Positions 1-11,060 of a DNA stretch of 64,000 nucleotides are shown here, piece after piece. Under the pieces are notes generated by a model that saw only the letters and a list, made by a program, of their open reading frames with translations, was not told the origin of the DNA and searched no databases. The stretch covers positions 111,969,088 through 112,033,087 of the forward strand of contig CM065300.1 of the NCBI GenBank assembly GCA_032871835.1. Reading direction: 5' to 3'. The stretch is from Dipteronia dyeriana (lineage: Eukaryota > Streptophyta > Magnoliopsida > Sapindales > Sapindaceae). Position 1 is the stretch's first letter. The number at the start of each line of letters is the position of its first letter. The translations under genes were made by a program, and so were the position numbers.

Positions 1-264
1 GCCTAAATTATGTATTCAGAACACGGCTACCTTCATTTCCACTATTCGACGGGCACCGAGTAGCCACCATGTGAGCATACAAGAGAGCGATTTGTACTTT
101 AAAGCAATATATCAATAATAAAGCTCTCATTTACAAATCAGCCTCTCGTCTATCTCCAAACCAGGTCGGGAACCAACGGTACCGACCCCGGCCACCACTT
201 TCATTGTTGTGGTCTCGAGGGTGTTAATAGGAATTTCTCATCTCAAGCAAATTTCCCGTCAACA
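1..264 (+). repeat. 5' LTR of Tat-A, left end cut by window
   Basis: This matches 8673-8979 base for base apart from scattered changes and a short gap near 70-75. It carries an AATAAA at 117-122 shortly after the region expected to hold the transcription start. It ends in ...GTCAACA just before the primer binding site. The 3' copy also has a small internal duplication of the 'ggtgttaacaggaatttctc' segment that is absent here. Confidence 0.93.
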
Positions 265-269
265 CTTTT

Positions 270-286
270 TGGCGCCGTCTGTGGGA
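270..286 (+). other. tRNA primer binding site of Tat-A
   Basis: The sequence tggcgccgtctgtggga starts a few bases after the LTR end. TGGCGCC at this position is the usual start of a plant Ty3 primer site, complementary to a tRNA 3' end ending GGCGCCA. I did not assign the exact tRNA. Confidence 0.8.
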
Positions 287-342
287 AACCTCCCACACCA
301 CCATAATTTTACATTCAAAAAGTTCGTTATTTCAAAGTCATC

Positions 343-603
343 ATGAGGCTCTGCTCCTCACAAGGGCAGAAGAGCACCTCGGGACAACCTTCTGCTACAT
401 CGACACGAAAGGTCTCGAGGAAAGGGAGAAAATCCGGGCTCCATAGCCAGATTCCCACCCAGTCTGCTATTGTGCGGGCTCTGGATCTCCTTCTGGAAAG
501 CCAGGTCGAGCTTGACCAACAAGCGGTAGCCCTTGTAAAGAATGTCCACCTTCGACTACTCGCTAAGGGTATCACTATCCCACAAACAGGTCTATACAAT
601 TAG
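343..603 (+). CDS. Gag N-terminal leader ORF of Tat-A (86 codons)
   Basis: This is the first open frame after the primer site, beginning at the first ATG downstream of the LTR. It encodes a short, basic, low-complexity peptide followed by a helical stretch rich in Leu, Gln and Glu (LLLESQVELDQ). It is probably the N-terminal part of gag, now separated from the capsid domain by stops and at least one frameshift. No domain is recognisable. It could equally be a chance frame in the leader. Confidence 0.4.
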   Translation: MRLCSSQGQKSTSGQPSATSTRKVSRKGRKSGLHSQIPTQSAIVRALDLLLESQVELDQQAVALVKNVHLRLLAKGITIPQTGLYN

Positions 604-909
604 GGGGGTCAAGCAGGCCTAGGGCTAGGTAACCCGCCTTTGATCGTCTGGGACCTGCCCCTCGGGAATCAACTCGTAACAGAACAGGGCTCCCTACCTC
701 GATCAGGGATAGGCTATAGCCCATGCCCTATGTTCCCAAAGCGCTGCCACGCTATCAACCAAGACAAGTCAGATATGCGGCAGATGTCTTTCCCCGAGGA
801 CGGGAAGAGCTCCTCCACCCAACGACTACAAGGAGAGAAGCCCGGGGTAGAGAAAAATAAAGTCAGCAAAGCCCCCGAGCGAGCCCCCTCAGAAAGAAAA
901 ACTGGGTAG

Positions 910-2178
910 AGGTCGCCAGTTTATTAGAGGGATCTGATGGTGAGGAATCCGAGATCGACTTAAGAAAATCCGAAAGCAAGCGACTAATGGACCAGTTGGC
1001 AGAGCTACAGAAAGAGGTCCAATTGATGAAGAAGGGGAAGTACAAGGAGGACAAGAAAGATCCTCTAATTGAAATGAACGCCCCCTTCACCAGAAGGATA
1101 TGGGAAGGCAGAGCTCCCGCCTAAGTTCAAAATGCCAACTGACAGGTTCTCCGGGAATGAAGATCCTCTGAGCCACTTAGAGAGCTTCGTTTAACAGATG
1201 GAGGTCCAGAACACAACCAAGGCCGTTATATGTCGAATGTTCCCTACTACACTCACGGATTATGCTAAGACCTGGTTTAGGAAACTACCTGCTGGGAGCG
1301 TGGATTCCTTCACCAAGTTATCAACTAATTTCTGCTCACAATTCCAGGGAGTTAAGCCTCGACTGAATGACCCGATTCATCTACAATACATGATCAAAGA
1401 AAAAAGGGAAACTCTCAGGGCTTATGTCGAGCGTTTCCTCAAGAAAGTCATCAAGATGGGGGTCTTCACCGAGAGAGAAACCCACACCAACTTTAGAAGA
1501 AACTTATGGGCGGGAAAACTATTCCAGTCTTTTGCCAAGAGACCTATGGAAACCTACCAGGAAGCCTATGATCGGGCTCTAGAACAGATTGAGGTCGACG
1601 AACAACTCAAGGTCAAGATGTAGCATGACGACATAAGAGCCGTAAAGTGACAAAAAAAGGAAGCTTCCAGACCTGGGCAAGCTCAGAAAAACCAGAACAA
1701 ACCCCCTAATAAATCAACATACGGTTTCCCTCTTCCTCAGCCCAGATCAGAAAGGTATCAGGATAAACGGGCTCCTCCTCAAGCTTTACCACCTCCCAGG
1801 ACGGTAGCCCCTATAGCCCACGATGAGAGGGGGTACCACCATTACACTCCCTTAAATGCATCCCGAGAAACAGTCTACCTCGCCATTCGGGACAAGGGTT
1901 TGTTACAGAAGACCACTCCTATGAAAGCCCCGGTTGATAAATGAAACTGTTATAAATATTACGATTTTCACAAGGACGTAGGGAACAACACTTCAGAATG
2001 CTACAACCTGCGAAACCAGATTGAGGCTTTGATAAGGGGAGGATGCTTGATAGAGTTCTTACAACAAGTCATGGAGAACATTCAGACTGGAAGAGAGGTG
2101 CAGGCCGAGATCCGAGAACATGCTGAGAAGAGGAAGGGAGAGCAGGAGAACCTGATGCAACAGATTCAAATACTATAA
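910..2178 (+). pseudogene. gag: Tat-A gag (capsid and C-terminal Cys/His region), broken
   Basis: Gag forms the cytoplasmic retrotransposon particle and packages element RNA. An acidic and coiled N-terminal stretch (921-1095) shifts frame near 1100 and enters the Retrotrans_gag-type capsid core. The core reads on to a stop at 1621, with motifs WFRKLPAGSVDSF and LRAYVERF. The same frame continues past stops to 2176 and contains CYKYYDFHKDVGNNTSEC, the degenerate Cys/His motif typical of Tat gag, followed by IEALIRGG. In-frame stops at about 1195, 1621 and 1942 plus the frameshift make it non-functional. Confidence 0.88.
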
Positions 2179-2350
2179 ATTATCAGCGGGGGTCCCACTC
2201 TGGCCTGTACCTCTAATAATTCCAAGAAAAACCATGCAAGAAAGGTCCCTCGTACGAACGAGGGGAGGGATATCTTCAAGGTCGACCAAAGACCGACCAA
2301 CCTCCAAGCTATCGTAGATCATCTTCACCAAAACAGATGTCTATAACACC

Positions 2351-2833
2351 GTGCAGCCGCATGATGACCTCATGGTCATCACAGTACAAATTGTGAACTT
2401 CACTGTGCACCGCGTGCTCGTCGACACAGGTAGCAGCGTTGACGTTCTGTTCAAAAACACCTTGGAAAAGCTAAACTTGAAGCAGTGGTGCTACAATAGT
2501 TGCACTACTCCATTATATGGGTTCAGTAGGGACTCTATCACACCCGTGGGATCAAAATTCCTACCAGTAATCATCGGAGCCGCACCTCTCCAGCAAAACG
2601 TCATGACCGACTTCGTGGTGGTGGATACCACGTTGACCTACAATGCAATATTAGGGAGGCCATTTCTGTTATCCTAGAAAGAGGTCCTCTCTATTTACCA
2701 CAATGTACTGAAGTTCCCGGTAGGAGACAAGGTAGGGGAAGTTTGGGGTGATCAGCAAGCAGCTAGGAAATGCTACACAGTGTCAGCCAACCCAGCAGCT
2801 CTAGCAAAACAACTCGCCCAGGTGACAACTATC
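2351..2833 (+). pseudogene. pro: Tat-A aspartic protease region
   Basis: The protease would cleave the Gag-Pol polyprotein inside the particle. The retroviral-type active site VDTGSSVDVLF is at about 2417-2450, and the distal YNAILGRPFL motif is at about 2640-2670, with spacing normal for the family. A TAG at 2675 and a TAA at about 2834 interrupt the frame. The frame is shared with the RT that follows, so protease and RT were one continuous polyprotein before these point mutations. Confidence 0.88.
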
Positions 2834-4395
2834 TAAGGTAAGATAACTCCAGCACTAAACCTGGAAGATGCGGGTTCTATCGATTGTCCCGAAGAAGGCC
2901 TAGTGGTGCCCGATATAGAAGAACATAGAAGAGAATGGGCCAGCGGCCATCCGATCGATAAGTTAGAGGAGATTTCTGTTAGACTAAGTGATCCCTCGAA
3001 GGTCATCAAGATCGGAACTACCCTTGAGCCAGGAATGAAAGAGGGATTGATTAGGCTACTCACGGAGTTCAACAATATTTTTGCCTGGAGTCATGCGGAG
3101 ATGCTGGGGATCCCGATGACATTAGCTGCACATCGACTGGTGGTGGAACCGACCTTCATGCCCTACAAACATAAAAAGTGCCATTTCAACATTGAAATAA
3201 ATGTGGCGGTTCAAGAAGAGGTGGATAAACTCACCCAGGCAGGCTTCATTCGAGAAGCCCACTACCCCAAATGGATCGCCAACATGGTCATGGTCACAAA
3301 GATGAATGGGAAGTGGCGCATGTGTATGGACTACACCGACCTCAATCGGGCATGCCCGAATGACAGTTTCCCTCTGCTAAAAATTGATCAGTTGGTTGAT
3401 TCCACCTCCGGGAAGAGGCTTCTGAGCTTCATCGATGTGTATCCCACAGACCAAGAAAAGACAAGATTAATCACCGTGCAAGGCCTGTACTACTACAAGG
3501 TGATACCCTTCTGGCTCAAAAACGCTGGAGCTACTTACCAGCGGTTAGTTAAACGTTTGTTCAAGCCTAAAATTGGAAGGTCGATAGAGGTGTACATCGA
3601 CGACATGATCACTAAATCTTCAACCTCGGAAGGCCACCTGGATGACCTTCGTAGGACATTCATGATCCTAAAGAAAATCAGATGAGGTTGAACCCTTCTA
3701 AATGCGCCTTTGGGGTAACTGCGGGGAAGTTTCTGGGCTTCATGGTCTATAAGAGAGGTATAGAGGCTAACCCGGAAAAAATCATGGCTATCCTAGATCT
3801 GGAATCCCCCATATCTCTTAAACAGGTTCAAGCCTTGACCGGACAGGTAGCAATGCTCAACAAGTTCATCACTCGGTCTACCAATAAGTGCCTACCATTT
3901 TTCAAAGCTATCAAGGAGGGAAGAAACATGAAGTGGGATCAGGAGAGCGAACAGGCTTTCCAAGCTTTGAAAATATACCTAACAAGCTCTCCACTGCTGG
4001 TCAAGCCAAATCCTGGAGAAGAGCTCCAAGTATACTTGGTCGTTTCAGAAATCATTATGAGCGGGGGCCTTGGTCAAGGAATGAGGGGATAGGATCCAAC
4101 AACCTATCTACTATGTGAGTCACACTCTAACCAAGCCCGAAAAGAACTATACTCTGTTGGAGAAGCTCGCTTATGCCTTGGTGACCTTGACGAGGAAACT
4201 TCGTCCTTACTTTCATGCTCATTCAATAGCAGTGGTGACGGACCAACCCCTCCGTCAGTTCTTGCAATGGCCGGATGTTTTCGAAAGGCTGGTTCTATAG
4301 TCCCTAAAGCTTACCCAATTTGATTTAAAGTATAAGCCTATGACCGCGATAAAAGCTCAGGCACTAGCGGACTTTGTAACCAAGCTTTCAGTACC
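2834..4395 (+). pseudogene. pol: Tat-A reverse transcriptase and first RNase H
   Basis: RT copies element RNA into DNA in the particle. A linker leads into fingers and palm motifs: KWRMCMDYTDLNRACP, then FIDVY, then GLYYYKVIPF, and the catalytic VYIDDM at about 3592-3610. Between FIDVY and TDQEKT about 10 residues usually present (the SGYNQI-type segment) are missing. Tat-B retains them, so this is a local in-frame deletion. A 1-2 base indel near 3680 moves the thumb and connection to another frame (3682-4092). A further shift puts the Ty3-type RNase H in 4115-4300 (EKNYTLLEKLAYALV). Confidence 0.9.
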
Positions 4396-4404
4396 TTAGA
4401 TCAG

Positions 4405-4856
4405 ACAACCCCTATGGTAATAGATGTCACCCTTGAGAGGACTCCAGAATTTGACAACCGACCAAAGGGCTACGAGTCATGGACTCTCTACACTGACGGA
4501 GCTTCCAGGCAGTCTTGGGGAGGAGCGGGCATAGTCCTCATCGACCCAGAAGGAACTGAGTTCTGCCATTGTTTCAGGTTCGAATATAAAGCCAAGAACA
4601 ATGAAGAAGAATACGAAGCCCTGCTAGCTAGGATAAAAGCTGCCATAGAGCTCAAGGTTGATTACCTGAATATCAAGAGCGACTTTTCAATCGTGGTCAA
4701 CCAAGTTTCTGGGGATTACAAAGCTAAAGGGGATAACATGATCGTATATCTGAAATTGGTGCAACAACTCAAGACTTGATTTAAGGGATTCAAAATCGAG
4801 CAGATACCTCGACAGCTAAATCATCGGGCTGACGTCCTAGCCAAGATAACTGCTTA
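4405..4856 (+). pseudogene. Tat-A second RNase H (archaeal-type, aRNH)
   Basis: A separate RNase H domain follows the normal one. WTLYTDGASRQ at about 4480-4510 carries the first catalytic Asp, NNEEEYEALL carries the Glu, and IKSDFSIVVNQV carries the next Asp. It ends with RQLNHRADVLAKI near 4810-4845, which carries the last Asp. A stop at 4777 breaks it. The dual RNase H arrangement is characteristic of Tat/Ogre/Retand elements and supports the lineage assignment. Confidence 0.88.
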
Positions 4857-5960
4857 AGGTGGCCAGACCCTATCTCACAGAGTCCCTCTTCAAGTAATCC
4901 CCCTGTCTAGCATTATGACAGGTAAGGAAGCTTATACCCTAGACCGACAGCCATACTGTATGGATTCAATAGCAGAATATCCACAGGATGGGAAACTCCC
5001 CAAGGAGGCCGACCAAGCTAGGAGGGTTAAAATGCTCTCGGTCCGGTATTGTATGGTGGATGGGCATTTATACCGAAGAGGAAAATCCCTTCCCCTGCTC
5101 CGATGTCTACACCCTGAAGATGCCAAGTGGGCTTTGAGAGAGGTTCATTCTAGGGAATGCGGGAACCATATTGGTGGAGAGACCTTGGCATATCAGGTTT
5201 TTCGTATGGGGTATTATTTGTCGACTATCCATCAAGATGCTAAAAACTTGGTGCAAACCTGTGAGGCATGCCAGAAGGCCACCAACTTGAGTCACCTCCC
5301 TCCGGAGCGCTTGTAATCCCTTAGCTCGCCATACCCTTTTGCTATGTGGGGAGTCGATTTGATTGAACCGCTTCCTCAGTTCCGGGACAGGCCAAGCACA
5401 CTATCGTAGCAATTGACTACTTCACAAGATGGGTTGAAGCCGGACCACTCTCCCAGATATCAGAAGAGAACACAACAAGGTTCATCAGGACCAATCTAGT
5501 TTGTAGGTTCAAAACCCCTCTTGCTATCATAACCGTTCTCGAAAAACAGTTCTATAATGGCCGATTCAGAGATTTCTAAGAATGTTTAGGAATCAACCTT
5601 CGGTTTTCTTCGGTAGCCCACCCTCAGACCAATGGTTTGGTGGAATCCACGAACAGAACCATCAAGAAGTTGTTGAAGAAAAAGCTACAACAAAAGAAAG
5701 GCATATGGTTATAGGAGCTTCTTGAGGTCCTTTAGGCTTACCGCACCATAAGGAGAACAGCTACAGGGGAATCGCCCTACTCACTGGCTTTCTGGGTTAA
5801 AGCAGTCCTACCTATAGAGCACAAGTTGACCTCTTTTAGAGACCAACGATTCAAACCGGGGAGCAATGAAAGCAAGCTCCGAGCTAGCTTCGACCTCCTA
5901 GAGGAAAAGCAAGATCGAATAGTTGAGAAGATAGCAGTCCTACCTATAAGAGCATAGTTT
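4857..5960 (+). pseudogene. int: Tat-A integrase, C-terminus lost
   Basis: Integrase joins the cDNA to the chromosome. The N-terminal H2C2 zinc-binding module is readable in 5130-5280 (CLHPEDAKWALREVHS...H...CEACQK). After a stop at 5314 the catalytic core resumes with WGVDLIEPLP at about 5347. It shifts frame near 5380 and continues through DYFTRWVEAGPLSQ to LVESTNRTIKKLLKKK. The second catalytic Asp position, normally in a DNG-type motif, reads VLEKQF, so a catalytic residue is lost. The usual C-terminal segment, kept in Tat-B, is missing here. The frame runs into the tandem repeat at about 5950. Confidence 0.87.
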
Positions 5961-6448
5961 CCATCCAGATCTCAAGACAAGGAAATAGCTAGATAGCCCT
6001 CTTGATGCCTTGGTCGGCTACCACCCTCAAGAAGGATCTGAGTGTAAGAGCGTAGTTGCCATCCAGATCTCAAGACCAGGAAAGAGCTAGATAGCCTTTC
6101 TGATGCCTTGGTCGGGCTACAACCCCCAAGAAGGGTCTAAGTGTAATGGCATAGTTTCCATCAAGATCTCAAGACCAGGAAATAGTTAGATAGCCCTCAT
6201 GATACCTTAGTTGGGCTACCACCACCAAGAAGGATCTTAGTGTAAAAGCATAGTTGCCATCCAAATCTCGAGACCAAGAAATAGCTAGATAGCTCTCCTG
6301 ATGCCTTGGTCGGGCTACCACCCCAAGAAGGATCTGAGTGTAAGGGCATAATTGCCATCTAGATCTCAAGACCAGGAAATAGCTAGATAGCCCTCCTGAC
6401 GCCCTGCTCGGACAACCACCCTTAAGAAAGATTCGAGCTTAAGGGATA
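5952..6448 (+). repeat. 98-bp tandem repeat, about 5 copies, 3' of Tat-A pol
   Basis: Units begin with GCATAGTTGCCATCCAGATC-like sequence at about 5952, 6050, 6149, 6248 and 6346, giving a period of 98-99 bp. Each unit contains ccttggtcgggctaccac and aagaaggatct. Copies differ by several substitutions. It directly follows the truncated integrase. Two diverged units lie at the matching place in Tat-B (17,704-17,850), so the repeat is an old feature of this Tat family's 3' region. Confidence 0.88.
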
Positions 6449-6892
6449 AATCTTTCACTAAATACCTCACTCGGGTTTACATCCCCCTAGAGGGACTCAA
6501 AGAGAGAAGGCTCGACTTCCTTAAATTCTGAATATGCCAGTAAGTTACTACAGCAGACCCACAATTAAACAAGGGGACTGTCAGCTGAAGAAATTGAGCT
6601 AGGAGTTTCATCAGTGTGGGGGCTCAATGCCAACAACCTCTTTTCTTATCTTATTTTTCCCCCAAAGATAGCTCGTTTCGATATAAAAACTTGATGATCA
6701 ATCAAGTACATGCAAGCCAAAGTTAGATCCGAGATTAAAATTTTATTATCAAGTAAGGGAGCCTATCCCCCAATGAGGCTACAACAAGCAAATGGGGCCA
6801 AATCCCTGGTTCCGGGCTACAAAAGCAATAATAAAATGGCAAACTCAGTTAAAGATGGGATGCCCACCACCTTTTCCGGGCATTCAAAATAG
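6449..6892 (+). other. Tat-A 3' non-coding region
   Basis: There is no convincing ORF on either strand. The end of the stretch (about 6730-6890, finishing with 'ccaccttttccgggc') matches Tat-B at about 18,540-18,690. It corresponds to the 3' trailer of the antisense ORF, so it is conserved between the two elements. Confidence 0.6.
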
Positions 6893-8030
6893 ATTACATG
6901 GGAGAGAACTCAAGCTTCTTCGTCTTCATGAGGACCTCCAGCCTCTTTCTCTACAGAATGAACCTCGCCCCATGCTCCCTTCTTCGGTCGCGGCTCGTTC
7001 TGGTTAGCTGCATCTACCACCTCCGCCATCTCCTCCTAGGGATCAGCCTCGGCTGCCTCGGGGTCAACAGGATCCTCCTCCACAATTTTATTGAACACCA
7101 CCATAATTTCAGGTGGTATAGCTACATCAAGAAGGTTGGCCACCAACTCAGGCATGTTCCCGCCTTCTATTGACTCCACTCCTGAGAGCACTATGGGGGG
7201 ATCTCAGGCTTCAGCAAGGCCTCTTTCTAGCTCCTCGTTGTAAACCCCCTTCAAGGATTCACCGAGACCAGATGCTAGAAAGGCTGGAACAGGAGGAGAA
7301 AGATCTGGTACCTCTAACTACTTCCCAGGTCCCTCCCTAGAAGAACCAGCTCCATCAGTTTCAGGGCTAGACATCTCCGCAGCCCGCTACATGACCTCTT
7401 CTCTATCCCAGCCAGCGATGCTGGAGAGATCGAAATGAGGAGGAAGAGCCTCTACAATCTGATAAGAGGCATAGAAGTACCCTTTTGTTAAAAGAGGATT
7501 CCACCTCAGCCTGGAGCTTGGTAATTTATGCCTGTAAGGTTTGGTTCTCAACATCCAGAGCCTTCGTCTTTCCCCTCCAGTCATCCCACTAGCTAGCCTG
7601 CCACTTTGACCGGAGAGTCTCCTAATCAAAAGCCCGCTTCAACCTCTCATGGTCGCATTGAAGCTCAACTAGCTGCGTCTCCATTCCTTGTTGGCTGGAT
7701 CCTGGACCAGGGTCTGAGCCCGCGCAACCAACCCCATGGCTTGCTCAGCTTCAGCCTCAGCCTTGGCTGCCCGATCACAGAGGAAGGATACCTGATGCCC
7801 CATGGCTACCTAATGCCCCATGGCTACCTAATGCCCCATGGCCACCTGAAACTTGAAAGCCTGTAAAGAAAAATCATGTTAGAAAATGACAAATCAAAAT
7901 GCTGAATGAAGAAGTGAAAGTGATGGTTACCTTGGCTAGAAGGGCGGACCCATTTGTAATCATGATGTCCACGAGCATCGTGGTCATCCTAGGAAACCCG
8001 CCGCTTGGACATGATGCGACAAATTGCTTC
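6893..8030 (-). pseudogene. Antisense ORF of Tat-A, 3' part only, broken
   Basis: Read on the minus strand, this stretch encodes a degenerate protein rich in Ala, Glu and Gln with coiled-coil character. Recognisable segments include YFYASYQIVEALPPHFDL (about 7500-7430) and GGNMPELVANLLDVAIPPE (about 7165-7105). Several stops and one frame change are present. A Tat-B counterpart exists at 18,720-21,150. In Tat elements an antisense ORF between pol and the 3' LTR is known, and its function is unproven. Here the 5' part, including the recognisable domain, has been deleted. A short intron splits it (7861-7930). A tandem 21-base unit encoding VAMGH occurs three times near 7790-7845. Confidence 0.7.
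7861..7930 (-). other. Putative spliceosomal intron in Tat-A antisense ORF
   Basis: On the minus strand the sequence reads CCAAG|GTAACC ... TTTACAG|GCTTTCAAG, giving a 70-base AT-rich intron with GT-AG ends. The reading frame is compatible across it (ending ...LLAK and resuming AFKFQVAM). Tat-B has an intron at the same place (19,559-19,651), also just before CTTTCAAG. Position conservation is the main support. Confidence 0.7.
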
Positions 8031-8299
8031 AGGACCTCGTCATGACAAGTCGATCTTCAAAACCATCCTGTAAATGCCAGGGGAAGCTTTCAAGCTCAAG
8101 AGACATTCGAAAGAAGGCCGCCAACCTCTCCAGAAGCCCGCTGTCCTTGTTGGACACAAAAGAAGAATCACGCCTAAATCTACACTACCCTAGATACCTC
8201 TTAAGAGGGTCTACAAGAGCACCTCAAGTCCACAAGAGTCAGGGAACATCCATCTTAAGCTTCTAAGAATAGAGCCAGAGCAGAGATATACCTCGCTCT

Positions 8300-8979
8300 A
8301 CGGGGCAACAGACAGCTGGCAGGGTGACCTCTATGAAGATTCATGGCACTAATGCACACAAGATCGTCTCCACGTAATATTTACATGCACGTCAGGAGTT
8401 TGATTCAAATAAGGGATTAAACTTATCTCCTTCAACGATATCCTCAAATCCCGTAACAATTCAAATTCAAATAACGAATCCTGGCCGATAAGGAGGGAAC
8501 GGATTCATAGGATCAAGGTGAAGTATTTATGAATTAAAAACCTACTTGGACGATATAAATAGGTGAAGCCAAGCATGGTAGAAGAAGAAACGATAGATAG
8601 AAAAAAGAGGAAGAAAAACAAAGAACAATCTATAAGAATAGATATACGTACAAAAAATATAGAGTCAGGGGGAAAGCCTAAATTCTGTATTCAGAACACG
8701 GCTACCTTCATTTCCACTATTCGACAGGCATCGAGTAGCCACCACCCTACACCTTGTAGAGAATATGAGCATACAAGAGAGCGACTTGTACTTTAAAGCA
8801 ATATATCAATAATAAAGCTCCCATTTACTAATCAGCCTCTCGTTTATCTCCTAACCAGGTCTGGAACCAACAGTACAGACCTCGGCCACCACTTTCGTGG
8901 TAGTAATCTCGATGGTGTTAACAGGAATTTCTCATGGTGTTAACAGGAATTTCTCATTCGAGCAAATTTCCTGTCAACA
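8300..8979 (+). repeat. 3' LTR of Tat-A (left boundary approximate)
   Basis: The right end is certain: 8673-8979 repeats 1-264 and ends ...GTCAACA. The left end cannot be fixed because the corresponding part of the 5' LTR lies outside the window and I see no clean polypurine tract. A TATA box and a downstream AATAAA (8811-8816) fit an LTR with U3-R-U5 order. Confidence 0.8.
8553..8561 (+). promoter_or_regulatory. TATA box of Tat-A LTR
   Basis: ATATAAATA lies about 425 bases before the LTR end. The Tat-B LTR has a TATA-like box at nearly the same distance from its end. Confidence 0.65.
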
Positions 8980-9239
8980 TGTTTGTTTCCATCCTCAGGT
9001 ATACAATCTAAAAGAAAGAGAGCCCACACTCCTAGGTGATTCACGTTCGTGATTGGATTAGAAGATCTTGCGGATACAATTTGGCTCTAGTTCAATCGTC
9101 ATGAGAAAAAGGTACGACACTTTTTATAAACATCGATTAATCTAGGGTTAAGGTTCTTGTTATTAAAAAGTGAAAAAAATATTATATTGAAACCCTAATT
9201 TATTTATTTTCATGCTTCCGTTGCGCGATTTTCCCTACA
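8980..9239 (+). repeat. 3' part of a copia-C LTR
   Basis: This matches 14,798-15,039, the end of the copia-C LTR, starting from the ttcatcctcaggtatacaat segment and ending ...TTTTCCCTACA. It is bounded on the left by Tat-A, which probably inserted into it, and on the right by Tat-B pol, into which this copia LTR inserted. Confidence 0.88.
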
Positions 9240-10620
9240 GGGGGCCATCTTAGAACTAGGAGTAAATGAAGGCCTAATCAAGCTCCTTCCGGAATACAGT
9301 GACATATTCATCTGGCTCCTTGACGGAATGCCGTGATCTCTATCTCCTTGGCCACTCTTAAGTTGGCAGTCGACCTCATTTTCAAACCGGTCAAGCCGTA
9401 GAGGCGACACTTCAACACCGAAAGAAATGTTGCCATACAAGAAGAGGTTTGATAAATCGATAAAGGCTAGATTCATCAGGGAATCTCGATACCCCAATTG
9501 GATGACATATGTGGTCGTGGTCGTGGTTGTGGTCATGGTCACCAAAGGAAATGAAAAGTAGCGCATATGCGTTGGTTACACAGATCTCATCTGTCTGCCC
9601 AAAATTGATCAACTAGTGGACTCCACTGTAGGAAACAAGTTCCTGAGCTTTATGAATGCATTTTCCGGTTATAACCAGATCATGATGCACCCCGCTGACC
9701 AGGATAAAACCAGTTTTATCGTTGGGCAGGGTCTCTACTATTACAAGGTGATGCCATTCCGTCTCAAAAATACAGGTGCTACATATCAGCGTCTAGTTAA
9801 TCGGTTGTTCAAGCTAGAGATAGGAAGGACGATAAAGGTGTACATCAATGACATGATCACTAAATCTTAGGTAGCAGAGGAGCATTAGTACAATCTTCAC
9901 CAAACCTTTTAGATTGTAAGAAAGAACCAAATGCGGTTGAACCCCGCCAAATGTTCATTTAGGGTAACCGCGGGAAAATTCCTTGGGTTTATGGTTTATA
10001 AGAAAGGTATAGAGGCCAACCCAGAGAGGATCCGAGCTATTCTAGACCTGGAATCCCCTACCTCACTCAAGCAAGTTCAAGTGTTAACTGGTCGAGTGGA
10101 AGTGCTCAATCGTTTCATTTCACGGTCGACTGATAAGTGCCTTCCCTTCTTCGAGAGGATCAAACAGGGAAGGAATATGAAGTGGGACCAAGATAGCATG
10201 TAGGCTTTCCAAACTCTGGAGAAAAATCTAGCCAGCATGCCGCTGCTGGTCAAGCTAGTTCCTGGAGAGGAATTACAGATTTACCTAGCTGTTAGTTGGG
10301 CTTTAGTCACAAAGTGTGGAGACGGGATTTAACGACCTATTTACTACATGAGCCATGAATTAGCCAAGCCAAAAAAGATTTACATCCTCCTAGTAAAGCT
10401 CACCTTTTCCTTGCTCACCTCGACAAGAAATCTCCTCTGTTACTTCTAAGCTTATGCAGTTGTTGTTGTGACGGACCAGCTGCTTTGACAGATTTTCTAG
10501 AGACCAGATGTTTAAGAAAGGTTAATTCTTTGGGCTCTTGAACTCACCAAATTTAACAAAAAATACAAGATAAGGAAGACCATCAAATACTAGGTGCTAG
10601 TAGATTTCATGGCTCAATTC
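9240..10620 (+). pseudogene. pol: Tat-B RT and first RNase H
   Basis: RT palm motifs are clear in 9616-9870: FMNAFSGYNQIMMHPADQDK, then GLYYYKVMPF and LVNRLF. The catalytic motif reads VYINDM, with Asn for the first Asp of the conserved YxDD pair, which would kill polymerase activity. The thumb follows in 9931-10,203 (AKCSFRVTAGKFLGFMVYKK). A weak RNase H with many stops follows in 10,300-10,600. The start is truncated and the N-terminal fingers in 9240-9615 are heavily mutated. Confidence 0.87.
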
Positions 10621-10649
10621 TCAGCTCTTTCTAACCCTGATACTTCAAC

Positions 10650-11060
10650 AGAGCTGGAATCGATTCTCTAGAAAGATCTTGAAATTGGTAACAGACCAAA
10701 TGACTACAATCCATTGATCCTCTACACCGATTGAGCATTTGGACAAGCAGGGGAGGAGTTAGCATTATCTTTACAAACCCAGGAGAAGCAGAATGTTGCC
10801 ACAGCTTTAGGTTTGAGTTTAAGGCTTCAAACAATGAAGTGGAGTACGAAGCCCTCCTAACAGAAATAGGGATAGCCACGAAGCTCAGGGCCGACTACCT
10901 ACATGTCATGAGCGAATCTTAACTCATTGTTAACCAGGTCACCGATTTGTACAAGGCAAAAGGTGACAACATGATAGCTTACCTTAAGTTGGTCCCGCAA
11001 CTTAATGCCCGATTTAGAGGGTTCAAGATTGAACATTTCTTCATCAGAAGAATCATCAAG
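10650..11060 (+). pseudogene. Tat-B second RNase H, degenerate
   Basis: The homology to 4440-4840 of Tat-A is plain. FRFEFKASNNEVEYEALLT (10,810-10,860) carries the catalytic Glu region and LRADYLHVMSES follows. The first Asp motif (TDGA-like) has become a stop-containing TD*A at about 10,727. The frame is broken again at 10,919. Confidence 0.8.

Larger units (their letters stand above)
1..8979 (+). mobile_element. Tat-A: Ty3/gypsy Tat-lineage LTR retrotransposon, inactive
   Basis: The two flanking LTR segments (1-264 and the last ~310 bases before 8979) are direct repeats. Between them lie, in order, a primer binding site, gag, aspartic protease, RT, RNase H, a second archaeal-type RNase H, a zinc-binding integrase, a tandem repeat and an antisense ORF. 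A second RNase H plus an antisense ORF is the known hallmark of the Tat lineage. Every reading frame has stops or frameshifts, so the copy is dead. Its 3' end abuts a copia-C LTR remnant at 8980, which implies that Tat-A inserted into that LTR. The left target-site duplication lies outside the window. Confidence 0.93.

Noticed and set aside
9412..9612. His/Asp repeat peptide on the minus strand near 9500
   Set aside because: It is the antisense of a gtggtcgtggtcgtgg stretch within the decayed Tat-B RT and has no independent support.
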